Source of the DNA: Blumeriella jaapii
Taxonomy: Eukaryota > Ascomycota > Leotiomycetes > Helotiales > Drepanopezizaceae
Direction of reading: 5' to 3'
DNA length: 64,000 nucleotides
NCBI GenBank assembly: GCA_009599575.1
Contig: VWND01000076.1
Location: 1,054,001-1,118,000 of the forward strand
Shown here: one piece after another, positions 55,265 through 64,000 of the stretch
How the letters are laid out: every line of letters starts with the position of its first letter
How positions within the stretch are numbered: the first letter of the stretch is position 1
Notes under the pieces: generated by a model
Databases searched by the model: none
Told to the model about the DNA's origin: nothing
Seen by the model: the letters and a program-made list of their open reading frames with translations, nothing else
Position numbers and translations under genes: made by a program

Positions 55265-55378
55265 ACCAAGCTTGACGCGGCGCTGGCTCTTAGCGCGCCT
55301 CATCAGCGGCCGAGGCTGACGGAGAGTGAACTGCTTCTGTGCCGATGCAGCAACTTTTCTCGATCCACCAACAACAAA

Positions 55379-56303
55379 ATGGCAGGCTTAGTTGGCTACG
55401 GAAGCAGTGATGATGAAGATCACACGGAGCCTGAGACTTCTAAGGCAGACGTGAGTGTCAAGACTCTTACCTGTGTTGAGATAGCTAGACGCTGACAACA
55501 CAGGTCAGGCAGTCAAACCCTCTTCAGAAAGCCATACCAACGGCCACAAGCCCGGTTGGTTTCGCGAGGTTGTGCATCCTCGAGCAAGATCTAACCCAGT
55601 CTTAGAAGTCGAACAAAAAGGCGCAGCCGTAGGACCAGCGCTTCCTGAATTGGATGCGCCGTTAGTCGGACCAAGTCTTGGACCTGCGCCTGGCGAAGTT
55701 CCGTCGCTGGACGGCGACGACCTAGCCGCGCCTCCTCTATCACCGTACTCCGCTCATCGAGCTCTCCTCAGGGACTTGACTCTCCCAACACTTCCAGACT
55801 ACGACATCCCTCCATCGCCTCCAGGATCACCACGAGAGAGCACCAATTCCAAGTTTAAGCATTTTCTGGAGCTGAAGAAGCAAGGAACCCACTTCAACGA
55901 GAAGCTAGCAAGATCACCAGCCCTGAAGAACCCTAGTCTCATGGAGAAGCTCGTGGATTTTGCCGGCATTGACGAAGCTGGTCAGTATGCAACGACACTC
56001 TCCGATGAACTCTGGCACCCGCGTGCATTTCCTGCTTATGCGTACAAGGAGGAGCTTGCGAAAAGCCAGCAAAAGATCCTGAAACAAAAGGAAGCCGAGA
56101 AAGCTAGAGGTCAGCGGGATGGCCTGGATTTTGTGCCAGCGACTTCAACAGCAGAGGAACCAAGTCAAAATGGAGCTCATTGGAATGGTGGCAGGCCTGG
56201 TCAGCAGAGTGCGGCAGAGCGAATCATGGCTGGTTTGGATAGAGGCCGGTCGAGTTTGCCCCATGTCCAAGGTACGAAGAGGAAGTCGAGATTTGACAGC
56301 TGA
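55379..56303 (+). CDS. HCNGP-family protein (SAP30BP-like)
   Basis: Two exons, 55379-55450 and 55509-56303, give 288 residues. The donor is GTGAGT, and the phase-consistent acceptor is GGTCAG at 55503-55508, giving SKAD/AVKPSSESH; a GTGTCA donor with an upstream CAG would also fit. The N-terminus GLVGYGSSDDED matches the family start (GLVxYxSSDEE). The HCNGP core lies at about 140-220: LPDYDIPPSPPGSP, FKHFLELKKQGTHFNEKLARSPALKNPSLMEKLVDFAGI, DELW. The end TKRKSRFDS is also typical. Human SAP30BP/HCNGP is linked to transcriptional regulation and, more recently, splicing. Nuclear location is expected. Confidence 0.88.
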
Positions 56304-56965
56304 GGATGATCGACTGCAAGAGCTAGCTGGCACAACAAGCTCCAAACTCCACGTACCGTCAAACGGGCTCGTCTCACGCTTGACTAGAGACATTCCGGCG
56401 GCGACTGAACAACAACCGGAAGCCATGGGAGTGGCTATACAGAAGCACAGGGAAAGTCATCTAGGACAGATGACTGCGAGGCTACCACATCACAAGGCTG
56501 GAAGATGGTGGTCTTCATCCAAGCTCTCCAACACGTGGACAGGTCATTCTAGACACTGCAGACCGGCAGAAAAGATAGTACAGAGCAACGACCTAGCGAA
56601 CCTATCACGTTGGATCACCCAAATTTAAGTAGGAAATATGTCCCCTCATTCCCTTGTAAACCCAGAGATTCAAAAATTTTATGATTGCGTGTGATGTTCG
56701 GTGATGTCTGACACCTTCAGCATTAATTTATGTCGTTTAGCCTTGGTAAAACGGGCTAGTGGAACTCCGCCTGGCGATAAGCCACCCTGAGATTTAGGTT
56801 GGATCTCGATCTGCGTGCCCTTCCAGAAATTTTCCCCTTGGATTTTAAGCTGAACATTCCTTTCTTCTTGCGCTTCAAGATTGCGAGTACGACATTGGAA
56901 CACTGTCGCAGATCCCGTTCCCGTTTCCCCAAGTACTGCAGCTTTGCCTCGGTTACCTGGCGAAA
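56304..56965. other. Intergenic spacer
   Basis: 660 nt between the HCNGP gene and the Chk2-like gene (both +). The frame continuing to 56626 in another register (plus strand) shadows the HCNGP end and lacks motifs. Nothing else recognised. Confidence 0.45.
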
Positions 56966-59348
56966 ATGACTCCAAGAGAGAAGACTAAGACTCCATTGAA
57001 GAGAGGAAGAGAGAAGGAGGAGACAGAAGCAGATCAAGTTGACAAGAAGCCAAGAAGATCCACGAGATTATCGCAGAATGCACCGGTTGTCCAACAGCAA
57101 GGACTTCCAAGCCCTCTCACATCTTCCTCTGAAGCTTTTAAGGACAGAACGGTCTCTCCTCCAGTGCAAAGCCAAGTATGATCTCTGCCCAAACACCAGC
57201 AATCCATACTAAACATGAACGCTCAGGTCCTTCGGAACCAGCTCCTCGAGCCGCATACCGGTGCTGAACAAATCTCGAGCCCCCCCTCCGACACCCAAGC
57301 AATAAACGACACACAAGCTTTCTCCACCCAAGAGATCCACCAAGACGAGATCGAGGACAAAGACACATGGGGCTGGTTGTACCCAGTGTCTAGCAAGTTC
57401 AACCATGGGAAACGAATTGCCTTGAAGAAGCGCAACGCGTATGTAGCCTGCCGTATGTATGTGGATTGTATGGAACTGATTTATAAAAGCTGCCCCATGC
57501 CGGGTAAAGATGAATTCCATCGAGGAAGCAACCCCAAAATGGAAGAAATCTTATTCGAGGAAACCAAGCTCCAAGGGGTTGCATCAGGCGGATATTTAAT
57601 TGGGCGCCATCTTGAATGCGATTTGAGGATCGACGACGTTGCTGTGTCTAATAGACATTGGTATGTACAAGTGGATTACTATATGCCTCTGAAGATAGAT
57701 GGAATTCTCCAAACGGTGTCTTACCTCAGACGATACCAAACATAGCGCTAACTTCAGTGGAGCCTCATATTTACAGAGAACAAAGGAGGTGACACAATCG
57801 CAGTAGCCGAGGACTTGTCGAGCAATGGTACATTCGTCAATGAAGCTGTAATCGGACGAAACAAACGACGAGAGCTCCAGGATGGGGATGAGATCACGAT
57901 TCTTGACAAGGCACATTTTGTCTTCAGATATCCCAAAAATCGCCAGACGAGCAAATTCTCGCAACAGTACACACTGCTTGAGAAGCTTGGAAAAGGTCAT
58001 TTCGCAGAGGTATTCTTGTGTGTTGAGAAGGCAACTGGCACCCGATTTGCCGTCAAAATATTCACGAGGCAACCCGGTGTTGAGGAGCGATCCAAGACCG
58101 AAGGACTACAACAAGAGATTGCAGTCTTGATGGGGGTTAGCCATCCTAATCTGCTTTGTCTGAAAGACACATTCGACGAGGGTAACGCGGTCTACCTCGT
58201 ACTCGAGCTTGCTGCCGAGGGGGAACTATTCAACTGGATTGTTATGAAGCAAAAGCTATCGGAGGACGAAACAATTAGGCTGTTTACTCAGCTGTTCCAG
58301 GCAATCAAGTATCTGGTAAACTTACTCCCCCCAAGGCTCGTTTGTTTTCCCAAGCTTACGTCCAGCAGCATGACCGAGGCATCGTTCATAGAGATATCAA
58401 GCCTGAGAATATCCTCTTAACCGACAAAGATCTCCATGTAAAAGTTGCCGACTTTGGCTTGGCCAAGATCATTGGAGAGGAGTCATTCACCACAACATTG
58501 TGTGGCAGTAAGTTCTAACGCCCTTTTTCTTTGTTGGCAGACAGCTTTACGGAGTCAATCTTGTCTGCCCCATGTAGACCCTAAAAGCCTCCATTTTCTG
58601 ATCAGGCCTCGCTAATTGTCTATAAAAGCGCCAAGCTACGTCGCCCCTGAGATTCTCGAGGACTCAAGAACTCGACGCTACACCCGTGCAGTGGATATTT
58701 GGTCTTTAGGAGTCGTACTCTATATCTGCCTCTGTGGCTTCCCCCCTTTCTCGGACGAGCTCAACACTAGAGAAAACCCATACAGTCTTACACAGCAAAT
58801 CAAGACAGGAAGATTTGACTACCCTTCACCCTACTGGGATTCCGTCGGAGACCCTGCTCTAGATCTCATTGATCGAATGTTGACTGTAGATGTTGAGAAG
58901 AGATATACCATCGACGACTGCCTGGAACATCCGTGGACCACAAAGAAGCAATTGAACCCCGATGATAGCACCGACGGACTCGTCGGTGGAATCGCACACC
59001 TCGACTTCAGCAAGCGCAAACTCGCTCGCGAGCGTACTCTTCTCAGCAGTCTGAATGACGTCAAGGTGACCCGAATCATCGATGTTGACCCATCAAAGGA
59101 CCCCGTCAAGATATACGTCAAGAATCCCGCCTCCTCCAATGTACACAACCAAGTCAACAAGTCCATGCCTGAGACGAATGCAGAAGGCACTCCGGTATCC
59201 ATTCCCGGGCCCCCCGAAGAAAGAAGAGACACCGTCCGAGGCGAGAGATCCGAATGAGTTCATGGCACTTGGAGGTAAGGGCGACCAAGAATTGTTCGGC
59301 AATGAAGGTTCGATCTACCCTCAGCAAGATGTTTTACGCGTCAAGTAA
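56966..59348 (+). CDS. CHK2: FHA-domain checkpoint kinase (Chk2/Cds1/Rad53 type)
   Basis: Seven exons, 56966-57175, 57227-57438, 57490-57660, 57763-58315, 58369-58507, 58629-59140 and 59184-59348, give 653 residues. The intron 57439-57489 is in frame (51 nt; GTATGT, CTGAT branch) and, removed, yields KKRNA/CPMPGKD. Intron 57661-57762 ends in an unusual GGAG acceptor, needed to give [13 protein letters not shown]. The last intron is only 43 nt and leads to [15 protein letters not shown]-terminus is basic with a TQ cluster (DTQ, DTQ, STQ at about 92-105), the kind of site phosphorylated by ATR/ATM kinases. The FHA domain follows ([25 protein letters not shown]), then the kinase: [46 protein letters not shown]. 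It transduces replication and DNA-damage signals in the nucleus. Confidence 0.93.
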
Positions 59349-59907
59349 GACGGAGGAAATAAGTTCTAATGAGATTTGATGGTGCCAGGAAGTTGAGCCT
59401 TCTCGTACGTGGGCTGTTTCCCTTAAGATCCAGGGCTAGGTTATTTTATGGTCTTCTTTTGGGAATCCGCTCGATGTTGCCATGAATATGCTGTAATCGA
59501 ACCTTTGTAACAACTAATGGGGTCGGCGTGTGTTTGAAAACCGGGGATGTTCTTTTGTAATTGGATGGGGCAGAAATAAGTGCATACATACTACGTTTTC
59601 ATGGCACGGAATAGGGGGAAGGCTCCAGTAGTCGACCAATGCAAGCAGTTCATTGAATCAGAAACATGGGATAAATTACGCTCATCTTCGATCTTTCGAG
59701 AACCCGGTAATGTTCTCATGTCTATGTGCAATCGGCCTTACGCTGTTCTCGGTCCCTGAACTCCAGCTCCCGTATGCAAAAGTCCCAAGCCGAGCCGTAG
59801 CAATAGCATCCCAAAACACCGAACCGCGACCACCATCCCGTGTTCTAGTAAGTAGCCCCCATCTTGTATACACATTAGTCGAGAGAAAGGGAGAAAACGT
59901 GTCGCTA
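59349..59907. other. Convergent spacer
   Basis: 559 nt between the stop codons of the Chk2-like gene (+) and MDM31 (-). 3' UTRs are expected; no gene or repeat seen. Confidence 0.5.
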
Positions 59908-62101
59908 TTACGCCACATTCCCCGCCATACCCATGAACAGAGCCTGAATGGCCAGAGAAATTGACCAGAAACCGACCTTCTTCAACCGTCGTAATCGCGC
60001 CTGGCTATCTACCACGTCCTTGGCGAAGGCCTCGTACGTCTCGGCGGACAGGTCTTCCATCAAACCGCTATCGAAAATCGTCCAGCTGCCGTCGAACTCG
60101 CTAGCTCGTTTCACGATTCGGCAGTTGATCGGGATGAAGGTATTGCGGGAGTTTATGTAGGCCACGATTGGCCGGATGAGCGCTTGATTGATGTAAGACA
60201 GGTCGCGAGTGAAGAGCGGGACCGCAGCGCGGACGTCGTTGAGATGCACACGGAGATCCATAACCAGAAATCTCTTGTCGTCGTTTCTGTTGCGCTGCTG
60301 CTGATATGCAACCATCTCTTCTGGGTTCTTGAGATCTGCTGTTCGTGGATTTTCGAGAATGTGCAGGTAGCGGTTGGACGTTACCGTTGCTTCCATGCGG
60401 TCGTAGAAGTCGGACATGACTTTGGCAATGCTGTCGTCTGTCTCTGTCGGAAACATGACATCTGCTACAATGTCTACATTGCCTTCGTGAATCCACCCAA
60501 ATGGACCTTCAACTCCTCGATTCAGGTGATCGATTTTCAGTCCATCAATGCGGAGTCGACTCTGCTTCTTCCAGGGGCTCGGCTCGCTACCCCCTTCTTC
60601 TTGGTGATGAGCGTCGGCAAACCCGTGCATCTGCTTAGGGTGTATGGTGAAGAGCGATCCATCGAAAGCTCCCGACATGTTGTTTGCGGATAGGAAGTCG
60701 TAGAATAGCCATTGCTTCCTCAGTTGTGGCAACTCGCAAGAAAAAATGCTCACAGAAAAAGGCCTGAATCCCTTCGGCTGGTGAATTGTGACCAGAAGAT
60801 CCTCCATCTTGAACGAGTCTATCTCAAAATCTCCCGGGTGATGCTCATGCCGATACGTTTTCGGGTCGACATACTCACCATCCCAATGAACAGATGTCCT
60901 ATCAACGACACCTCGAACACCCTTGACCTCCACGTCCCGCAGAAGACCTTTACCATTCCACCATTTAACAAAAGATAGCGTGACATTGACGGTGCCGATC
61001 GTTAAGTCGAACTGGGTGTAGTTTGTGTCCTCCTCCTCTTCTTCCCTTCGTCCCACCACCTCAGATTGTCTCTCTGCAGCCGCTGCAGCCGCGGCACTCA
61101 GTGAGGAACCCTTGCTGACCTTCGTCTTCCCCTGGCCGGGTCTTCTAGAGACAAACACATTGTGAAAAGTGATCACACCATTTTTCCACTTTGGTACAAT
61201 TGCGGACTCGAAGACTACCTTCACGCCAGCTGAATGGGTTAGGTAATCGCCAACCCATCTTGCTAGTGTTTCTAGTATCTGATGAGCGTTTTTGATGTGA
61301 TCGAAAGCGTGGGTACTTACCTTGTGCTACAACAGTATTGATAGACAGAATAACCAGAGAGAAGAATGTCGTTGTCCCGACAAGAATCCAGACAATGTTC
61401 CCGAGCACAAACCAAGAAACAAAGGCACTCCAGTCATCAACATTCCATGGTCGAGCGCTTCTGATCGAGAACCATTTGAACCGAATCTTCAACCGAGACC
61501 AAAATCCCGTGGCAGCCGCAAGAAGTTCTTCCTTGGTAGGTCGGTGCATATGAGGCAAATGCAGATAGCCAGTCGATTTGGAATCCTGAATCCGTGTCTC
61601 GGCTTTCTTCGCTGTCGATACGGATTTTGTGGTGTGACTTCCATTAGGCGGCGGTTTCCGGGCATTCGGTGTATTGGTTGCAGAGCTCTTATTCCTCTTT
61701 GCATTGCCCCTTTCCCGTCTCCGCGCACTCGAGTGGATTTCCCTCCGCCATGCTTGCCGAGCCAAAGTGGTGAGCGTCTGCCGGGAAATCCTGGAAGAGG
61801 AGTGCAAAGGCTTCTCGGCGTTAGCTGCGCATGGCGCGAGCACAGCAGTCGACGCGGTCGACGTCGGATTGGGATCGATAAACAGAAAGCCCCAGGACGC
61901 AAAATTCCTGGAGATAGGTCTCTTCAAAGGTGCCTGATGGACGCGCGGCCGGGCCCATGACAGCCCTCGTTGTGGAGTCGGTACCAACGTCGCATTCGCG
62001 AAGGGGGATTTTCGCGGTAATGCCGGTGGTTTGCAGGCCAGGAGATGGCTGGCTGGGTCCCGTGAATAGAAACACAGCCGTTGTGTTATTGTTGCAGACA
62101 T
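59908..62101 (-). CDS. MDM31: Mitochondrial inner-membrane protein of the MDM31/MDM32 family
   Basis: Two exons, 61321-62101 and 59908-61271, give 714 residues; the intron (GTAAGT...ACTAG) joins VVAQ/ETLARWVGDYLTHSAG. I prefer the start at 62101 (MSATITQRLCFYSRDP), which leads into a basic, Ser/Arg-rich presequence; an in-frame ATG at 62332 would add 77 residues and leave only 55 nt to the divergent neighbour. A membrane span follows the cluster RPWNVDDWSAFVSWFV (VWILVGTTTFFSLVILSI). Conserved blocks: FESAIVPKWKNGVITFHNVFVSRR, VKWWNGKGLLRDVEVKGVRGVVDRT, LRVHLNDVRAAVPLF, and the final hydrophobic GFWSISLAIQALFMGMAGN. Mdm31/32 are inner-membrane proteins needed for mitochondrial morphology, mtDNA inheritance and phospholipid homeostasis. 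Confidence 0.93.
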
Positions 62102-62387
62102 AGTTGCCAGATCATGTTGAACGCGTGTAGAGTGTCGTCGTCGCCTTGTGCATGGTGACCAAACCCGAGTGGTGAGCAAACAGCATGAACATGAGCAAGG
62201 AGCACGCTGCCTGTGATGACGACGGTCTGGATTTTCTTGTAACGGGTCGGGATCAGAGATGATCCGTGCCCTCCCGGATCTGCGAACCGAGAATTTCCAC
62301 CAAAACCTTTTAAAGCTTATCGCAATCGACATCGCGTCTTCAACCTCACACCTTTTGGGGATTTTTTAGCACTTTACCACTGCAACA
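62102..62387. other. Divergent MDM31/PNO1 promoter
   Basis: 286 nt between the preferred MDM31 start and the PNO1 start. It includes an AT-rich GGGGATTTTTTAGC stretch close to PNO1. If the upstream MDM31 ATG at 62332 were used, the spacer would shrink to 55 nt. Confidence 0.5.
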
Positions 62388-63257
62388 ATGCCCGCCCCAA
62401 CTGCATTACTGCGGAAGCCGGAGGAGCTGGCTGAGGCTGCCAGCGTGCCCTTGCCACAAGGTACGAGAGCTCCGGGTAGCCACTGCCACTGACAATAAGT
62501 AACGAGAAGTAGAACAGGATGATGAACTTCTCCTCGATGCGCCAGATGCGGAGCCAGCAGACCTGAATGCGATGCAGCCAGCAGAGGGAGATTCCGAAAT
62601 GCACATTGATGAGGAGGGACGACCGAGATTCGCGCCGTCCAAGACCATCGTATGATTTCCTCGAATCCCACGAGATGTGTTTTGGCTAATTTCGCCCAGG
62701 ACGCAAGTGCGCGGATAGAAACACGAAAAGTCCCCATTCCACCTCACCGATTCGGACCGCTCAAGGCAGCGTGGCCAAAGATGTACCCTCCCCTCGTCGA
62801 ACACCTCAAACTTGCAGTCCGCACGAACGTACACGCCAAGTCAGTCGAACTTCGGTCCACGAAACACACCACCGACCCAGGAGCGTTGCAAAAGGGTGCC
62901 GACTTCGTCCAGGCTTTCTCTCTAGGCTTCGACATCGACGACGCTATTGCGCTCCTCCGACTCGACGACCTGTACATTCAGACCTTCCAGATCCAAGACG
63001 TCAAGACGCTGCAGGGAGAACATCTTGGCAGAGCCATTGGCCGAATCGCTGGAAAGGACGGGAAGACAAAGTTTGCGATCGAGAATGCGAGTCGGACGAG
63101 AATCGTACTTGCGGATTCGAAGATCCATCTTCTTGGTGGGTTCAAGAATATCCAGATTGCTAAGACGGCGGTGGTGAGCTTGATTCTGGGTAGCCCGCCT
63201 GGCAAGGTGTATGGAAATTTGAGGACGGTAGCAGCAAGAATGAAAGAGAGATTCTGA
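62388..63257 (+). CDS. PNO1: KH-domain ribosome biogenesis factor PNO1 (Dim2)
   Basis: Three exons, 62388-62460, 62513-62649 and 62700-63257, give 255 residues, near yeast Dim2 length. Joins: PLPQ/EQDDELLLDAPD and PSKTI/DASARIETRKVPIPPHR. The N-terminal part is acidic. The KH-type region runs from KVPIPPHRFGPLKAAWPKMYPPLVEHLKLAVR through FDIDDAIALLRLDDLYIQTF to the second KH with GRIAGKDGKTKFAIENAS, and the protein ends LILGSPPGKVYGNLRTVAARMKERF. Dim2/Pno1 binds pre-40S particles near the 3' end of 18S rRNA and is needed for cleavage at site D and for dimethylation by Dim1. Nucleolar and cytoplasmic shuttling is known for the family. Confidence 0.95.
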
Positions 63258-63866
63258 TGGCGAATGCCGATGAGAACATGACTGCATTCTTTGGGGCGTT
63301 CGGGACCTGATTTTGGCGGAGTTCAGGCGGGACCATCACGACATGATCCACGATTTGCTGCAATGGTAGTATTTGTGACGTGGGGCTTACTATCAAGGAA
63401 TCACAGGCTCTAGACAGCTACACAAAATAGAAGAAGAACCCAGGGCTTCAAATTTCAGAATCATTTGCTGAGTGTTGCTGAACCTCATATCACTGGGCTT
63501 GAGGGGTTTACCTACATGCTAACAAACGAGTGCGGGCACAAAACCAGGGATCAAGAACTGTTCATTGGAAATGAGAAAGCAAGTGTGTTTTATTTCATGA
63601 AAAGCAGTATTGTATTCTCAGGCTGAATACAGAGTTGAGCAAATGACTTCCCTTGTCCTCCGCAACTCGCTGGATATCAAATGCAAGGCACCTGACTCCA
63701 TGCTGCAAATCCCATGCCAATTTCATAATTCGAAAAACTCGTTGCAAAAGCAAATCCCATCCATCCCCCTGCAAAGCATCACGGATCCTCGCCCATCCAC
63801 TCCACCGAGCTGCCTTCAGCTTTTTGGTAGCTCAAAGAGACGCAGGCGGTGGTGCGGTTGCCTGAT
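63258..63866. other. Convergent spacer
   Basis: 609 nt between PNO1 and the Hsp20 gene stop. Open frames at 63610-63870 (+) are antisense or UTR shadows. AT-rich, no repeat recognised. Confidence 0.5.
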
Positions 63867-64000
63867 TTAAGAGATGGTGATCTTGCGGGCCTCGTGCTTC
63901 TTAGCCTTGGGGACCACAACCGTGAGGACGCCGTTCTTCATGGAAGCGGTGACGGCATCCTGGTCGACGCGGACCGGGAAGGTGAAGGAGCGGGAGAACT
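63867..64000 (-). CDS. Small heat-shock protein, Hsp20/alpha-crystallin (5' part off the window)
   Basis: Only the last 44 codons are inside the window. The frame reads FSRSFTFPVRVDQDAVTA, MKNGVLTVVVPKAKK and ends HEARKITIS, stop at 63869-63867. FxRsFxLP-xxVdxdxvxAxmxNGVLTvxxPK is the alpha-crystallin domain signature; the C-terminal ITI is the I-X-I-type tail that contacts neighbouring subunits in the oligomer. By family it is an ATP-independent chaperone in the cytosol. Fungal relatives are annotated hsp30 or hsp20. The promoter, where heat-shock elements would lie, is outside. Confidence 0.93.
   Translation of the reverse strand, partial: FSRSFTFPVRVDQDAVTASMKNGVLTVVVPKAKKHEARKITIS

Noticed and set aside
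57227..57745. CHK2-like exon read straight through as one frame
   Set aside because: Unspliced reading inserts [13 protein letters not shown] and then runs off the FHA domain; splicing at GTATGT and GTATGT restores family sequence.
59100..59260. C-terminal frame of the CHK2-like kinase ending VRGERSE
   Set aside because: A 43-nt intron (59141-59183) moves the frame to the family ending with [14 protein letters not shown], so the shorter ending is probably an unspliced artefact rather than a frameshift mutation.
1..64000. tRNA or rRNA genes
   Set aside because: I looked for T-loop (GGTTCGAATC-like) and A/B-box patterns and saw no cloverleaf-compatible arrangement; a covariance-model scan would be decisive.
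1..64000. Secondary-metabolite or defence gene cluster
   Set aside because: No PKS, NRPS, terpene, P450 or NLR-type gene is present; neighbouring genes are unrelated housekeeping functions.

Overview
This window reads as nuclear chromosomal DNA of a filamentous ascomycete (Pezizomycotina). The evidence is short GT-AG introns (mostly 42-75 nt) with CTAAC/CTGAC branch points and genes packed on both strands. The gene set fits as well: alternative oxidase, a vacuolar alpha-mannosidase, a BAR-PH-ArfGAP protein of the Csx2 type, a KIN4-like kinase, a Chk2/Cds1-like kinase, MDM31/32, PNO1 and proteasome Pre4. I place it no lower than Pezizomycotina. I see no rRNA, tRNA, CRISPR array, complete transposon or secondary-metabolite cluster. 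I recovered 25 protein-coding genes. Most are split, so the exon joins given here were built by hand from reading-frame phase, splice signals and remembered family motifs.

Layout. 0-8.3 kb: F-box/propeller protein (-, cut by the left edge), a protein with repeated Cys-Pro motifs (+), TVP38 (-), CCCH/DUF1771/Smr protein (+). 8.5-17.2 kb: valyl-tRNA synthetase (-) head to head with a MutL homologue of Mlh2 type (+), then a Cys/Met-metabolism PLP enzyme (+). 17.2-19.6 kb: a gene-free stretch. 19.6-27.3 kb: a low-complexity protein with a 26-nt last exon, alpha-mannosidase AMS1 (with a one-base frame break), and a CoA-diphosphatase-type Nudix enzyme in five exons. 28.4-34.5 kb: a small GC-rich unknown gene, a Ctr copper transporter (-), a GFA/CENP-V-fold protein (-) and alternative oxidase (+), separated by repeat-rich spacers. 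35.7-42.2 kb: C2-domain protein (-) and Csx2-type ArfGAP (-). 43.4-49.3 kb: acyl-CoA thioesterase-like protein (+) and DUF726 lipase-fold protein (+). 50.8-59.3 kb: KIN4-like kinase (-), proteasome beta7 (-), HCNGP-family protein (+), Chk2-like kinase (+). 59.9-64 kb: MDM31/32 (-), PNO1 (+) and the 3' end of an Hsp20 gene (-).

The content is mostly housekeeping: translation (VAS1, PNO1), protein turnover (PRE4), DNA damage and repair (MLH2-like, CHK2-like), mRNA surveillance (Smr protein), mitochondrial and respiratory functions (MDM31, AOX) and membrane traffic (TVP38, Csx2, DUF726). No operon-like functional cluster is evident. The less ordinary signals are these: a frame break in AMS1; a family of perfectly palindromic TACTGTACAGTA-type motifs that crowd the spacers and one intron between about 27 and 50 kb; a protein with five Cys-Pro (heme-regulatory-like) motifs; several in-frame introns that leave a misleading open frame; and very small exons.
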